Positions 1-8,604 of a stretch of DNA of 64,000 bases are shown here, piece after piece (the stretch's first letter is position 1; each line of letters begins with the position of its first letter). The position numbers and the translations under genes are program-made. The stretch spans positions 2,108,001 to 2,172,000 of the forward strand of contig NC_020891.1 in the NCBI RefSeq assembly GCF_000355695.1. Direction: 5' to 3'. The DNA comes from Clavibacter nebraskensis NCPPB 2581. GTDB lineage: Bacteria; Actinomycetota; Actinomycetes; Actinomycetales; Microbacteriaceae. The notes under the pieces were generated by a model. That model searched no databases and had not been told where the DNA came from. It saw only the letters and a program-made list of their open reading frames with translations.

Positions 1-123
1 GATGTCGTCGTGGGGCACGACGGTCACTGTACGCGACCCCCGCCGGGCGACCGCGCCGCGCTCCTCCCGGGCGGCGTGCGGGGCCGCGTCCTAGGCTGAG
101 CGGGACCGACGAAGGGCTCGACC

Positions 124-1044
124 ATGTCCGACAGCACCGCATCCCCCGCTCCGCTCACCGTCCTCATCTCGGGAGCCGGGGGCACGATCGGCACCGAGCT
201 GCAGGCCCAGCTGCATGCCGCCGGGCATCGCGTGCAGACGCTCGTGCGCCACGCGCCGTCCTCGGCGGACGAGCACGAATGGCAGCCGGCCGAGGGGAAG
301 CTGGATCCCGCGGTGCTGGACGGTGTCGACGCCGTGGTCAACCTCTCGGGCGCCTCGATCAGCCGGCTGCCCTGGACAAAGCCGTACCAGGAGGAGATCC
401 GCGCGTCGCGCGTCTCCGCCACGCGCACGATCGTCGGCGCGATCGCGTCGGCGGCGAACCCGCCCCGGGTGCTGCTGAACGGATCCGCCGTCGGCTTCTA
501 CGGCGACCGCCCCGCCGAGCGCCTCACCGAGGACTCGCCGCGCGGGCAGGGCTTCCTGGCGGAGGTCGTGGAGGCGTGGGAGGCCGAGGCATTCCAGACC
601 TCCGCCGACGTGCGCGTCGCGACGCTGCGCACCGGGCTGGTGCTCGCGCAGGCCGGTGCGCTCGCGCCGCTGCGCCTCCTCACGAACCTCGGGCTGGCCG
701 GGAAGCTCGGCACCGGCGGCCAGGTCTGGCCGTGGATCTCCCTCCGCGACGAGGCCGCCGCGATCGTGCACCTGCTGACGTCGTCCGTCTCCGGACCCGT
801 GAACCTCACCGGTCCCGAGCCCGTGATGGCCGACCGTCTGATGCGGCACCTGGCGAAGCGCCTGCACCGGCCCTACCTGGTGCCGGCGCCCGAGTTCCTC
901 ATCCGGCTCGCGCTGCAGGAGGCCGGGCAGGAGCTGTTGCTCTCCAGCCAGCCCGCGCGTCCCGAGAAGCTGCTCGCCGACGGATTCGCGTTCCGCGACC
1001 CCACGGTCGAGTTGGCCATCGACCGGCTGCTCGCCACGAGCTGA
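124..1044 (+). CDS. TIGR01777-family SDR epimerase-like protein
   Basis: Extended short-chain dehydrogenase fold of the TIGR01777 (YfcH-like) family, cytoplasmic, with no firmly assigned substrate. The N-terminal nucleotide-binding glycine motif GAGGTIG lies at residues 17-23, followed by the family stretch VNLSGASISR. The C-terminal part (last ~50 residues, HLAKRLHRP onward) matches the DUF1731 tail usual in this family. At 306 residues it has the normal length. The ATG at 124 is the first in-frame start after a short leader. It is monocistronic and convergent with the dapB operon, with no obvious terminator in the 42-bp gap. What it is: confident; what it does: not known. Confidence 0.9.
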   Translation: MSDSTASPAPLTVLISGAGGTIGTELQAQLHAAGHRVQTLVRHAPSSADEHEWQPAEGKLDPAVLDGVDAVVNLSGASISRLPWTKPYQEEIRASRVSATRTIVGAIASAANPPRVLLNGSAVGFYGDRPAERLTEDSPRGQGFLAEVVEAWEAEAFQTSADVRVATLRTGLVLAQAGALAPLRLLTNLGLAGKLGTGGQVWPWISLRDEAAAIVHLLTSSVSGPVNLTGPEPVMADRLMRHLAKRLHRPYLVPAPEFLIRLALQEAGQELLLSSQPARPEKLLADGFAFRDPTVELAIDRLLATS

Positions 1045-1086
1045 GCTCGGCGGGGCTGCCGGAAGGTCGGTTCTGCGGCCGGTCGC

Positions 1087-1536
1087 CTAGGCGGCGGGCT
1101 CGGCGCGATGCAGCGCGATGGCGCGGCGGATGGCCCCGCGCGCCCGGCGCCGGTCCCCGCTCGCGTCGTACGCGAGCCCGAGGCGGAACCACGCGCGCCA
1201 GCTGGCGGGATCCCGCTCGACCTCGGCCTGGTACGCCGGGAACGCGGCGTCGGCCGCATCCCGGAGCGGACGGCCGCTCGCGCGGGTCGGCAGGTCGGCG
1301 ACGGGCAGGCCGCCCTCCCCGTCGAGGATTCGCACCAGGCGCGCGCTCCGCACGCCGAAGGACAGCTCGCGCACGAGCGCCCACACGCCGACCAGCGGCA
1401 GGATGAGGAGCGCGAGCCCGAACACGACGCCGACGGGCTCGCCGGAGATCAGCAGCAGGACGGCGATCTGGCCGGCCAGCGCGAGGTACAGCACCATGAG
1501 CACCGCCATGACGGCGACGCCGATGCGCGTCCCCAT
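1087..1536 (-). CDS. small membrane protein with TPR-like C-terminus
   Basis: 149 residues. Two hydrophobic segments fill roughly residues 5-30 and 35-58, followed by a soluble tail. The tail resembles one tetratricopeptide-type helix pair (AWFRLGLAYDASGDRRRARGAIRRA), so a single TPR-like unit facing the cytoplasm is plausible. Its ATG overlaps the dapB stop by one base (TGATG), so it is translationally coupled to dapB and is the last gene of the M16 peptidase-phosphatase-dapB operon. I cannot assign a function; its position suggests constitutive co-expression with dapB rather than a lysine-pathway step. Confidence 0.75.
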   Translation of the reverse strand: MGTRIGVAVMAVLMVLYLALAGQIAVLLLISGEPVGVVFGLALLILPLVGVWALVRELSFGVRSARLVRILDGEGGLPVADLPTRASGRPLRDAADAAFPAYQAEVERDPASWRAWFRLGLAYDASGDRRRARGAIRRAIALHRAEPAA

Positions 1537-2369
1537 CAGGCGCTCGTGACGGTGGCGGCCTGGCCGCTCGGCCCGCCGTCGTCCACGGGTCCCGACGCGG
1601 CACCGGCGGCTGCCGCCTGCGTGGCGCGCTCGCGCGAGCCGTCGAGGTCGATGAGGCGGTCGAGTCCGACGACCACGCCGCGGGCGGTGCGGGCCGCGCG
1701 GAGGGCGAGGAGGATCCCGGCCTCGTAGGCGCTCGGCGCGAGCGTGTCGTGGCTGATGGTGAGGACCTCGCCGTTGCCGCCGAAGACCACGTCCTGCTTG
1801 GCGACGACGCCCTGCATGCGGAGGCTGTGCACGGGGATGCTCGCCACCTGCTGGCCGCGCGCCCGCTGATCCGTGTGCGGCGCCTGCACCGGGCCGCGGG
1901 TGCCGCGCGCCTGCGACATGAGCTCGGCCGTGCGGACCGCGGTGCCCGACGGCGAGTCGATCTTGGACGCGCCGTGCGCCTCGACGATCTCGATGGAGTC
2001 GAAGAACCGGGCCGCCATCTGCGCGAACGAGGTCGCGAGGACGCTGCCGACGGAGAAGTTCGGGATGATGACGACGCCCACGGCGAGGTTGCCGGTGATC
2101 CGCCGCTCGAGCTCGGTGATGCGCTCGCCCGTCCAGCCGCTCGTGCCCACGAGGACGTTCATGCCGTGCGCGACCGCGTACTCGACGACGCCCTGGCTGA
2201 CCGCCGGGAGCGTCACGTCGACCGCGATGTCCGCGCCGAGCATGTCCGACAGCTCGCCCTTGGAATCGAGGCTGGCGACGAGCTCGAACTCGTCGCTCGC
2301 CTCGACGATCTGCGAGATCAGCTGGCCCATGCGTCCCGTTGCGCCGACGACGGCGACCGTGGTTGTCAT
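1536..2369 (-). CDS. dapB: 4-hydroxy-tetrahydrodipicolinate reductase
   Basis: Reduces 4-hydroxy-tetrahydrodipicolinate with NAD(P)H in the diaminopimelate/lysine pathway, cytoplasmic. Nucleotide motif GATGRMG is at residues 9-15, and the catalytic/substrate region EAHGASKIDSPSGT holds His132, Lys136 and the SGT anion loop. At 277 residues it is about 25-30 longer than typical DapB; the excess is an Ala/Gly/Ser-rich tail after the usual C-terminus (after roughly residue 245) that looks disordered. The ATG at 2369 gives the start right at the Rossmann strand. It lies 58 bp after the histidine-phosphatase gene and overlaps the next gene by one base, indicating an operon. Confidence 0.97.
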   Translation of the reverse strand: MTTTVAVVGATGRMGQLISQIVEASDEFELVASLDSKGELSDMLGADIAVDVTLPAVSQGVVEYAVAHGMNVLVGTSGWTGERITELERRITGNLAVGVVIIPNFSVGSVLATSFAQMAARFFDSIEIVEAHGASKIDSPSGTAVRTAELMSQARGTRGPVQAPHTDQRARGQQVASIPVHSLRMQGVVAKQDVVFGGNGEVLTISHDTLAPSAYEAGILLALRAARTARGVVVGLDRLIDLDGSRERATQAAAAGAASGPVDDGGPSGQAATVTSA

Positions 2370-2427
2370 CCGCCCAGCGTACCGGCGCGCATGACCGCGA
2401 CGCTGGGCAGCGGGCGCGCCGGTGGGG

Positions 2428-3030
2428 CTAGTACGGCTGCTGCTCCGGCAGGCCGGTGCGCAGCTCGACCGGGAGGTGCCCGAGGTCGTTGTGCACGACG
2501 AGCACGGGCGGCTTCGCCGAGCGCACGCGGATGATGGTGAGGCCGCAGTTGGCCTGGTTGATGCCCATCCATCGCCACTCGGGCGCGTCGAACACGTGCC
2601 GCACGAACCACGCGATGACGAAGTTGTGGGTGATGAGCAGATCGTGCCGGTCCTCGCGCGCCGGTGCCAGGAACTCGCTCACCGCGTCGGCCATCTGCGC
2701 GCTGCCGGCGTCGATCTCCTCCTCGGTGATCCCGCCGAAGAACGACTCGAACGCGTGCGGCATGTCGGGGGTGGGACCCGACGGGATGCAGTCGAACAGG
2801 AGCGACGACGGCTCCGGCTCGATGGCCGGCATGCGCTCCGCCATGATCGCGGCCGTCTCCTCGGCCCTGGCGAGCGGAGAGTGGCGCACCGTCGTGAACG
2901 GGACGCCGCTCAGCCGGTCGGCGATGCAGTGCGCCTGGCGCTTGCCGCGGCCCGACAGCGGGCCGTCCGGCAGTCCGTGCTCGGCGTCCTGCTGCTCGCC
3001 GTGGCGCACGAGGTAGATGTAGTGGGACAC
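2428..3030 (-). CDS. histidine phosphatase family (phosphoglycerate-mutase-like) protein
   Basis: 200-residue member of the histidine phosphatase superfamily. The phosphoacceptor motif LVRHGE is at residues 8-13, the second conserved region DGPLSGRGKRQAH follows, and ITHNFV near residue 130 supplies the second catalytic His. The substrate cannot be read from sequence; it may be a phosphoglycerate-mutase-like or general phosphatase. GTG start at 3030 with a strong GGAGG Shine-Dalgarno that overlaps the stop codon of the upstream M16 peptidase gene (8-bp gap), so the two are coupled. Cytoplasmic, no signal sequence. Confidence 0.9.
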   Translation of the reverse strand: MSHYIYLVRHGEQQDAEHGLPDGPLSGRGKRQAHCIADRLSGVPFTTVRHSPLARAEETAAIMAERMPAIEPEPSSLLFDCIPSGPTPDMPHAFESFFGGITEEEIDAGSAQMADAVSEFLAPAREDRHDLLITHNFVIAWFVRHVFDAPEWRWMGINQANCGLTIIRVRSAKPPVLVVHNDLGHLPVELRTGLPEQQPY

Positions 3031-3038
3031 GGTTCCTC

Positions 3039-4391
3039 CTACAGGAGCGCGGGGGTCTCGAGCAGCGGGGCGAACGCGTCAGCGCCGACGGTGCCCACGG
3101 CGGCGATCGAGAGCGGTCGGGAGATCAGGTCGGCCGCGAGGGCGCGGACGTCGTCGGCGGTGACACGGGAGAGGCGGGAGAGCGTCTCGTCGAGGTCGAC
3201 GTACTCGCCCGTCGTGATCTCCGACCGCCCGAGCCGCGACATGCGCGTGTCCGAGTCCTCGAGCGCGAGGGCGGACTGGCCGGAGAGCTGGCCGAACGCG
3301 CGCGCCAGCTCCTCCTCGGTCACGTGCTCCTCGGCGAGCTTCCGGAACTCCTCGACCATGAGGCGGGACACCTGCTCGGTCTTCGCGGCCGTGCATCCGG
3401 CGTAGAGGCCGAACACGCCCGCGTCCGAGTAGGAGGCGCCGAACGAGTAGACGGAGTACGCGAGGCCGCGCTTCTCGCGCACCTCCTGGAACAGGCGCGA
3501 GGACATGCCGCCGCCGAGCACCGAGTTGAGCATCGCGAGGGCGGGACGTCGGTCGTCGGACGCCGCGAGGCCGGGCACGCCGAGCAGGATGTTGGTCTGC
3601 TCGATGGGGCGGTCGACCACGACGAGGCCGCTGCCGCGCCTGATGACCGGGGAGGCGCCCGTGCGACGCGCGACCGGGTCGGCCGCGACGGAGAGGTCCC
3701 AGCCGGCGCGCTCGAGGCCGGTGGTGACCCGCGCGACGAGGGCGTCGTGATCCACGGAGCCCGCCGCCGTGACGACCAGGTCCTGCGGACGGTAGTTGCG
3801 GCGGTAGTGCGCGACGACGACGTCGCGCTCCGCGGCCTCGATGTCCGCGGGGCTGCCGCCGATGGGACGGCCGAGCGGGTGATCCCCCAGCACGGCCTCG
3901 AAGAAGCGCTCGCTGACGACGTCCCCCGGGTCGTCGTCAGCCATGGCGAGCTCCTCGAGGATGACCCCGCGCTCGGTCTCGAACTCCTCGGCGTCGATGA
4001 GGCTGGAGGTGACCATGTCGGCGAGCACGTCGACGGCCATGCCGAGGTCGCGATCCCGCACCTTGGCGTAGTAGCAGGTGTACTCCTTGGCGGTGACGGC
4101 GTTGTGCTCGCCGCCGACCGCGTCGAAGGAGACGGCGATGTCGAGCGCGGTGCGCGACGCGGTGCCCTTGAAGAGGAGGTGCTCCAGGAAGTGCGTGGAT
4201 CCCAGGTCGCCCGGCTGCTCGTCGCGCGAGCCGACCGCGACCCACATGCCGATGGTGGCGCTGCGGCTGCCGGGGACGTCCTCGCTGAGGATGCGCACCC
4301 CCGACGGGAGGACCGAGCGCCGGACGCGAGCGCCCTCCGACTGCACGGTGAGCTCGGGGAGGTCGAGGGGGAGTTCTACGGCGCGGGACAT
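3039..4391 (-). CDS. M16 family zinc metallopeptidase (pitrilysin type)
   Basis: Pitrilysin-family peptidase related to mitochondrial processing peptidase beta. The inverted zinc motif HFLEHLLFKGT (HxxEH) is followed about 75 residues later by the third ligand in the ERGVILEELAM region; the C-terminal inactive domain with a YSVYSFGASYSDAGVF-like stretch completes the usual two-domain layout. About 450 residues, the normal size. I chose ATG 4391, preceded by AGGGTG, over an in-frame GTG nine bases upstream. In many actinomycetes this gene directly follows pnp and precedes dapB; here about 4.2 kb of other genes intervene between pnp and it. It heads the operon running to position 1087. Confidence 0.95.
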   Translation of the reverse strand: MSRAVELPLDLPELTVQSEGARVRRSVLPSGVRILSEDVPGSRSATIGMWVAVGSRDEQPGDLGSTHFLEHLLFKGTASRTALDIAVSFDAVGGEHNAVTAKEYTCYYAKVRDRDLGMAVDVLADMVTSSLIDAEEFETERGVILEELAMADDDPGDVVSERFFEAVLGDHPLGRPIGGSPADIEAAERDVVVAHYRRNYRPQDLVVTAAGSVDHDALVARVTTGLERAGWDLSVAADPVARRTGASPVIRRGSGLVVVDRPIEQTNILLGVPGLAASDDRRPALAMLNSVLGGGMSSRLFQEVREKRGLAYSVYSFGASYSDAGVFGLYAGCTAAKTEQVSRLMVEEFRKLAEEHVTEEELARAFGQLSGQSALALEDSDTRMSRLGRSEITTGEYVDLDETLSRLSRVTADDVRALAADLISRPLSIAAVGTVGADAFAPLLETPALL

Positions 4392-4454
4392 CAGCGTCAC
4401 CCTACGCCACGGGTCCGGCGGCGAGCCGGGGGCCGACGACGCGCGGCGGGGCCC

Positions 4455-5363
4455 TCAGGGGCATCCGGGTCCGGCGTCCCGCGTGCCGCACGCACCCCCG
4501 ACCAGGACCGTCGAACCCTGGAGGACACGGATCGTCACGGGCCCCACCTGCACCGGCAGCGTGCCCGGGATCTGCTGCCACGCACCCCCGTCGAACCGGT
4601 AGCTGGGCGAATACGCGATCGTCAGAGCGACTTGCCGGTCACCGACGCTCGAGTACACGTGGCTCGTGTCCGTCGACGTGAAGTCCTGCTGCCCCAACTC
4701 CCGCCACGACGCCCCCGGACCCTGGACGGTGGTGCTCGTGCCGTCGCCGTGATCCCACGTGAACGCCACCGGCACGAACCGCACCTGCGCCGGCCGACCC
4801 AGCAACACCCCGTCGACCACCTGCACGGCAGCATCCGTGAACAGGTTCACCGGCGCCCCCACGATCGCCCACCCATTCGGCTGCGACCGGATCGACGCAT
4901 CCCGCGGCACGAACTGCGCCACATCCGCCAACGACACCCCCTCAGTCGCGGGCGAGGCCGGCGCCGGATCGACGGGCTTCGCCGGCACCTTCGCGGGCGG
5001 CAAGAACGCATGCCTACCGTCCGCACACAGAGAGCCACCCGACAGTCGCGCACTCGGACTGCACGGCACGTCCACATCCGCCGCCATCCGCCCACGCGGC
5101 ACCGGACGCGGCGACGCCGGACCTTGAGCATCCGGACGCTGTTTCTGTTCACTGTGACTCGGCTGTCCTCCATCTGAGGACACCAGCTGCTGCTCATGCG
5201 CGCTGATGGAGACCCCTCCGTCACCTATGAGACCGGAGGCGCACGGGCCGAAGGCACCGTACTTCGAAGAGCAGTCCTCACCTGATGCATGAGCGGCGGC
5301 GGCCGGTGCAGTGACGATTCCGATGACAAGAATCGGGGTGAGCGTCGCGATCGTCACCCGCAT
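4455..5363 (-). CDS. secreted PKD-domain protein
   Basis: 302 residues with a clear Sec signal peptide (basic MR, then a hydrophobic core to AHA at about residue 26). The mature N-terminal half is low-complexity and polar with several Cys. The C-terminal half contains a PKD-type beta domain with the hallmark FTWDHGDG followed by SHVYSSVGDRQVALTI. PKD domains usually mediate protein-protein or carbohydrate contacts outside the cell. The start overlaps the stop of the upstream lipoprotein gene by 10 bases, so the two are probably coupled. Base composition of this gene and its partner is visibly less GC-rich than that of the neighbours, suggesting acquisition. Function unknown. Confidence 0.85.
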   Translation of the reverse strand: MRVTIATLTPILVIGIVTAPAAAAHASGEDCSSKYGAFGPCASGLIGDGGVSISAHEQQLVSSDGGQPSHSEQKQRPDAQGPASPRPVPRGRMAADVDVPCSPSARLSGGSLCADGRHAFLPPAKVPAKPVDPAPASPATEGVSLADVAQFVPRDASIRSQPNGWAIVGAPVNLFTDAAVQVVDGVLLGRPAQVRFVPVAFTWDHGDGTSTTVQGPGASWRELGQQDFTSTDTSHVYSSVGDRQVALTIAYSPSYRFDGGAWQQIPGTLPVQVGPVTIRVLQGSTVLVGGACGTRDAGPGCP

Positions 5364-5908
5364 GCGTGGACATCCTCGTTCCGCACGATGTCGCTGATTC
5401 GCCAGAGTGAGTCTGGCGACTTGATCGCCTTCACCTGGAGCGAGCGGCGTGTGTCGTGCTGAGGAGTGATGTCCTTGCCATTCGCGTCGAGCAGCCGCAG
5501 GCCGCCGGTGTCCAGGCAGACCTGAGCCGTCATGTACTGGAGGCCCTCTGGATCCAGACCTCGATCGGTGACTTGAAAGCCGGAGGCGATCTCCTTACCG
5601 CTTTGGCGTTCCCCGGTTCGTCGTGCTTCAGCGAGCCCGGCCTTCTCGTTGTCGAGGACGTTCCCCGTCAAGAGCTCATCCAAGTCATCTTCTATGTCGG
5701 CATTCGCATCGAGGTCGACATATCTCGTCATCACGTCCCTGAATGCCTCGTCGTCCTGCTGGTCCTGCGACAAGGACGGGGTCAGGGTGGGCGCCGGCGC
5801 CGATGACGGTGCGCATCCGACCAACACCTGGCAAGAGGTGAGGACGGCAAGCATCATGGCGACTGCTCCCCCTCGTCGTCGCAGCGGAATGCGCGGTCGC
5901 TCGTGCAA
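5354..5908 (-). CDS. predicted lipoprotein, partner of PKD protein
   Basis: I chose the TTG at 5908 because a strong GGGGGAG ribosome site lies seven bases upstream; the longer reading frame from TTG 5947 has none. This gives 184 residues with a basic n-region, a hydrophobic core and the lipobox LVGC (Cys at about residue 32), so export and lipidation are expected. The mature part is acidic and Ser/Pro/Thr-rich at first, then a compact domain with one central Cys and a C-terminal Cys. It resembles no enzyme I know. It overlaps the downstream PKD-protein gene by 10 bases and shares its lower GC content. Likely a surface-anchored partner; inference only. Confidence 0.75.
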   Translation of the reverse strand: MHERPRIPLRRRGGAVAMMLAVLTSCQVLVGCAPSSAPAPTLTPSLSQDQQDDEAFRDVMTRYVDLDANADIEDDLDELLTGNVLDNEKAGLAEARRTGERQSGKEIASGFQVTDRGLDPEGLQYMTAQVCLDTGGLRLLDANGKDITPQHDTRRSLQVKAIKSPDSLWRISDIVRNEDVHACG

Positions 5909-6064
5909 GGTCGTCTCCCCCGGGCCGTACGGAACCCGCACGGACAAGCGGGCGCCACAGCGCCGGGCATCGCGGGTGCAGGAAAGGTAGCCGCAGGGAC
6001 GCGAGCGCCACCCATGCCTTCCACATCGTGGGGAGCGATCACGGGCATGGAGCCCGGGGGACGA

Positions 6065-7204
6065 CTACTCCGACGCGCGGTCGAGCCGGGCCACGTCGTG
6101 CCGCGAGAGCTGCACGTGGGCCGCCTGCACCAGGTCGTGCACCTGCTCCGGGCGGCTCGCGCTCGCGACGGGCGCGACGATGCCGGGCTTGGCGAGGAGC
6201 CATGCCAGCGCGATCGTCGCGACGCTCGTCGAGTGGTGGTCCGCGATCTCGTCGAGGGCGGCGAGCACGCGGAGCCCGCGCCGGGTCAGGTACTTCGCGG
6301 CCCGCGCCCCGCGGGCGCCCTCGCGCACCGAGTCGCGCGTGCGGTACTTCCCCGTCAGGAATCCGTTCGCGAGGGCGAAGTAGGGCATCACCGCGAGCTG
6401 CTGACCGCGGACGACGTCGAGGTACGCCGACTCGTAGGGCGCGCGGTTCACGAGGTTGTAGTGCGTCTGCAGGGCGACGAAGCGCGGGGCGTCGTACAGG
6501 CCGCCGATGATCCGGGCGTGCAGCAGCCGCTCGGCGGCGTAGTTCGACGCCGCCAGGTACCGGACCTTGCCCGACGCGATGAGGCGGCCCGCGGCCGCGA
6601 GGCTCTCCTCGAGCGGCACGTCGAGGTCGTCCCAGTGGAAGTAGAGGAGGTCGATGAAGTCGGTGCCGAGCCGTGACAGGCTCGCGTCGACGGCGCGCTC
6701 GATGCGGGATCCGCCGAGACCGGGAAAGTCCTCGCTCTTGCCGATCTTGGTGGCGACGACCATGGAGTCGCGGTTGCGGCGCTCGCGCATCCAGGAGCCG
6801 ATCATGTGCTCGCTGCGGCCGCTCGCGTACGAGTCGGCGGTGTCGATGAAGTTGCCGCCCGCCTCCTGGTACCGGTCGAGGATCGCGGAGGTGTCCTCCG
6901 GGCCGGCCGTCCAGCCGAAGACGTTGCCGCCGAGTGCGAGCGGGAAGACGCGGAGGTCGGTGTCGCCGATGGCGCGCCGACGCGCCGGCTGCGGGACGGT
7001 CCCGCCGGTGCGCAGGCCGGGCTCCGCCGCGGAGGCTCCGAGGACGAGGGCGCCGGCAGCCTGGACGGTGGTCTCGACGAGCGTGCCGGGCAGGGACGTC
7101 GTGTCGCTCGGCCGCGGGCGACGCGGGACGAGCGATCCCCCGCGACGGCGGCGGGGCTGCGGTTCGGGAGCGACGTCGGAGGCGGAGGGAGAGGACGTCG
7201 TCAC
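6065..7204 (-). CDS. aldo/keto reductase
   Basis: NADPH-dependent aldo/keto reductase. The TIM-barrel core begins at about residue 60 (RAIGDTDLRVFPLALGGNVFG). The catalytic residues are recognisable: Asp and Tyr in FIDTADSYASGRSE, Lys in VVATKIGK, and His in YFHWDDLD, the region after DFIDLLYFHW being typical of the AKR11/12-like bacterial group. The GTG at 7204 is the most upstream plausible start and gives 379 residues, about 55 longer than usual; that extension is rich in Pro/Arg/Ser, so a start nearer the core is possible. Monocistronic. Substrate unknown. Confidence 0.88.
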   Translation of the reverse strand: MTTSSPSASDVAPEPQPRRRRGGSLVPRRPRPSDTTSLPGTLVETTVQAAGALVLGASAAEPGLRTGGTVPQPARRRAIGDTDLRVFPLALGGNVFGWTAGPEDTSAILDRYQEAGGNFIDTADSYASGRSEHMIGSWMRERRNRDSMVVATKIGKSEDFPGLGGSRIERAVDASLSRLGTDFIDLLYFHWDDLDVPLEESLAAAGRLIASGKVRYLAASNYAAERLLHARIIGGLYDAPRFVALQTHYNLVNRAPYESAYLDVVRGQQLAVMPYFALANGFLTGKYRTRDSVREGARGARAAKYLTRRGLRVLAALDEIADHHSTSVATIALAWLLAKPGIVAPVASASRPEQVHDLVQAAHVQLSRHDVARLDRASE

Positions 7205-7604
7205 ATCCCCGAGGATACCGCCCAGCAAGCGAAAGGTTTGCGCACCAAGGGACTGCGCGCGCCGTCGTTCGCCCCCGGGACATCGGCCGCTCGGCGACCG
7301 GCGGGAGCGGGCGGCACGACGGGGACGGCGCCGGAAGGGGTGCCGTGGATCCCCCGACCCCGGCACCCCTCGGCGGTCTGCATCCCCCGATGCGTCCCCC
7401 GGAGGCGGGCGGTCGCGTGGACCTGCCCGCACCGACCACGCTAACCAGCCATCCGCGTCCGGCCCCAGCCCCTCTTCGGGGGCCCCGGCGCCCGTGACCG
7501 GTCGCGGATCGGGCACGGACCGGCGTCGGGAGGGGATGCTTCCCGGCCGCACCCCCATCCACCGTGCGAGGCTGGGGAGGTCAGCACCACCGAGAGGAAC
7601 GCCC
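7205..7604. other. 400-bp intergenic region between divergent genes
   Basis: Gap between the aldo/keto reductase start and the YbhB-like gene start. Open frames across it are GC-driven shadows with no family resemblance. It holds a possible GGCCCC/GGGGCC hairpin near 7461-7485 and several runs of Cs and Gs. I see no convincing -35/-10 pair, but promoters for both divergent genes must lie here. Confidence 0.4.
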
Positions 7605-8135
7605 GTGCCCAACGACCCACTGCACCGCCTGCCGGATGCCGCCCCCTTCCACCTCACCAGCCCCGACTTCGCCGACGGGGCACCGCTGCCCCAGTCGGCG
7701 CGCGGTGCCGCGCAGGGTGGCGAGGACCGCTCCCCCGCCCTCAACTGGACGGGCGCGCCCGCCGAGACCCGCAGCTACGTGCTCACCGCGTACGACCCCG
7801 ATGCCCCCACCGGCAGCGGCTTCTGGCACTGGGCGGTGCGCGGGATCCCCGCATCCACCACGGCGCTGCCGGCCGGTGCGGGCGATCCGGACGCCGGCCT
7901 CCTCCCGGACGACGCCGTGACCCTGCACAACGACGCGCGGGCGACGGGCTTCTTCGGGGCGACGCCCCCGGCGGGCCACGGCACGCACCGCTACTACTTC
8001 ACCGTCACCGCGCTCGACGTGGAGTCGCTGGACGTCCCGGACGGCGCGACCCCCGCGATGCTCGGCTTCCTGATGCTCCCCCACGTGATCGGGCGCGCCC
8101 AGCTCATGGGCACCGCGATCGACGTCGGGAACTGA
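7605..8135 (+). CDS. YbhB/YbcL family (PEBP/Raf kinase inhibitor-like) protein
   Basis: 176 residues of the phosphatidylethanolamine-binding protein fold. Recognisable parts: the N-terminal F-x-L-x-S-P-D-F segment, SPALNWTGAPAETRSYVLTA (family motif P-x-L-x-W), YDPDAPTGSGFWHWAV (the ligand-pocket D-P-D-A-P and H-W), and GHGTHRYYFTVTALD near the end. Bacterial members have no settled function. The GTG at 7605 is chosen because AGAGGA sits six bases upstream; the longer frame is not coding. No signal peptide, so probably cytoplasmic. A small membrane-protein gene follows after 22 bp, suggesting co-transcription. Confidence 0.93.
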   Translation: MPNDPLHRLPDAAPFHLTSPDFADGAPLPQSARGAAQGGEDRSPALNWTGAPAETRSYVLTAYDPDAPTGSGFWHWAVRGIPASTTALPAGAGDPDAGLLPDDAVTLHNDARATGFFGATPPAGHGTHRYYFTVTALDVESLDVPDGATPAMLGFLMLPHVIGRAQLMGTAIDVGN

Positions 8136-8157
8136 GCCAGCGGATCGAGGCGACGAC

Positions 8158-8535
8158 GTGACCGACGAGGGCGACCGACCGGCGGCGGGCGAGGGCGACG
8201 ACGCCCGCGCCCGGCCTCGGCGGAAGCGCCTCGCGCTCGTCCTCCTGGTGGTCGCGGCCGTGCTCGCGGTCGCCGGGGTCGTCGCCGCGATCGTCCTGTC
8301 GCAGGGCGACGCCGAGCAGGTGACGCCCATACCGGCGACCGGCGAGCCCGGCACGACGCCCGACATCACGCCGTCGCCGACGCCGTCGCCACCGCCGCCT
8401 GCCCCTACCCCGGCGGACGAGCCGGCGCCGACGCCCGCGCCGAGCCCGTCCGCGGATCCGACCGCGGCCCCGTCCATCTCCGTGCCGCCCGCGCAGGACG
8501 TGCCGTACCCGACGGATCCGAACGACGGCAAGTAG
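8158..8535 (+). CDS. single-pass membrane protein with Pro-rich tail
   Basis: 125 residues: a charged N-terminus of about 25 residues ending in RPRRKR, one hydrophobic helix (about residues 25-45, LALVLLVVAAVLAVAGVV), then a Pro/Thr/Ala-rich outer segment with P-x-P repeats and a short C-terminal DPNDGK. It looks like a type II anchored wall-spanning protein of unknown function. GTG start at 8158. It follows the YbhB-like gene by 22 bp and ends one base before a strong hairpin terminator. Confidence 0.65.
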   Translation: MTDEGDRPAAGEGDDARARPRRKRLALVLLVVAAVLAVAGVVAAIVLSQGDAEQVTPIPATGEPGTTPDITPSPTPSPPPPAPTPADEPAPTPAPSPSADPTAAPSISVPPAQDVPYPTDPNDGK

Positions 8536-8593
8536 CCCGCACACGACGGATGCCCGCCCCACCGAGGTGGGACGGGCATCCGTGTCGTGCGGG
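8536..8593. terminator. bidirectional terminator between 8535 and pnp 3' end
   Basis: A near-perfect inverted repeat: left arm beginning CCCGCACACGACGGATGCCC, right arm ending GCATCCGTGTCGTGCGGG, about 26-28 bp per arm with a short loop around CGA. It lies between two convergent genes, one base past the plus-strand stop and 11 bp beyond the pnp stop, so it can serve both. Confidence 0.9.
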
Positions 8594-8604
8594 GTGCGTC
8601 GGGC

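Noticed and set aside
7205-7744. 180-residue N-terminal extension of the aldo/keto reductase frame
   Set aside because: No family resemblance, overlaps the start region of the YbhB-like gene, and a good GTG exists at 7204.
8536-8593. MITE-like small transposable element
   Set aside because: The near-perfect inverted repeat lies exactly between convergent stops, has no target-site duplication, and matches the style of the other hairpin terminators in the window.
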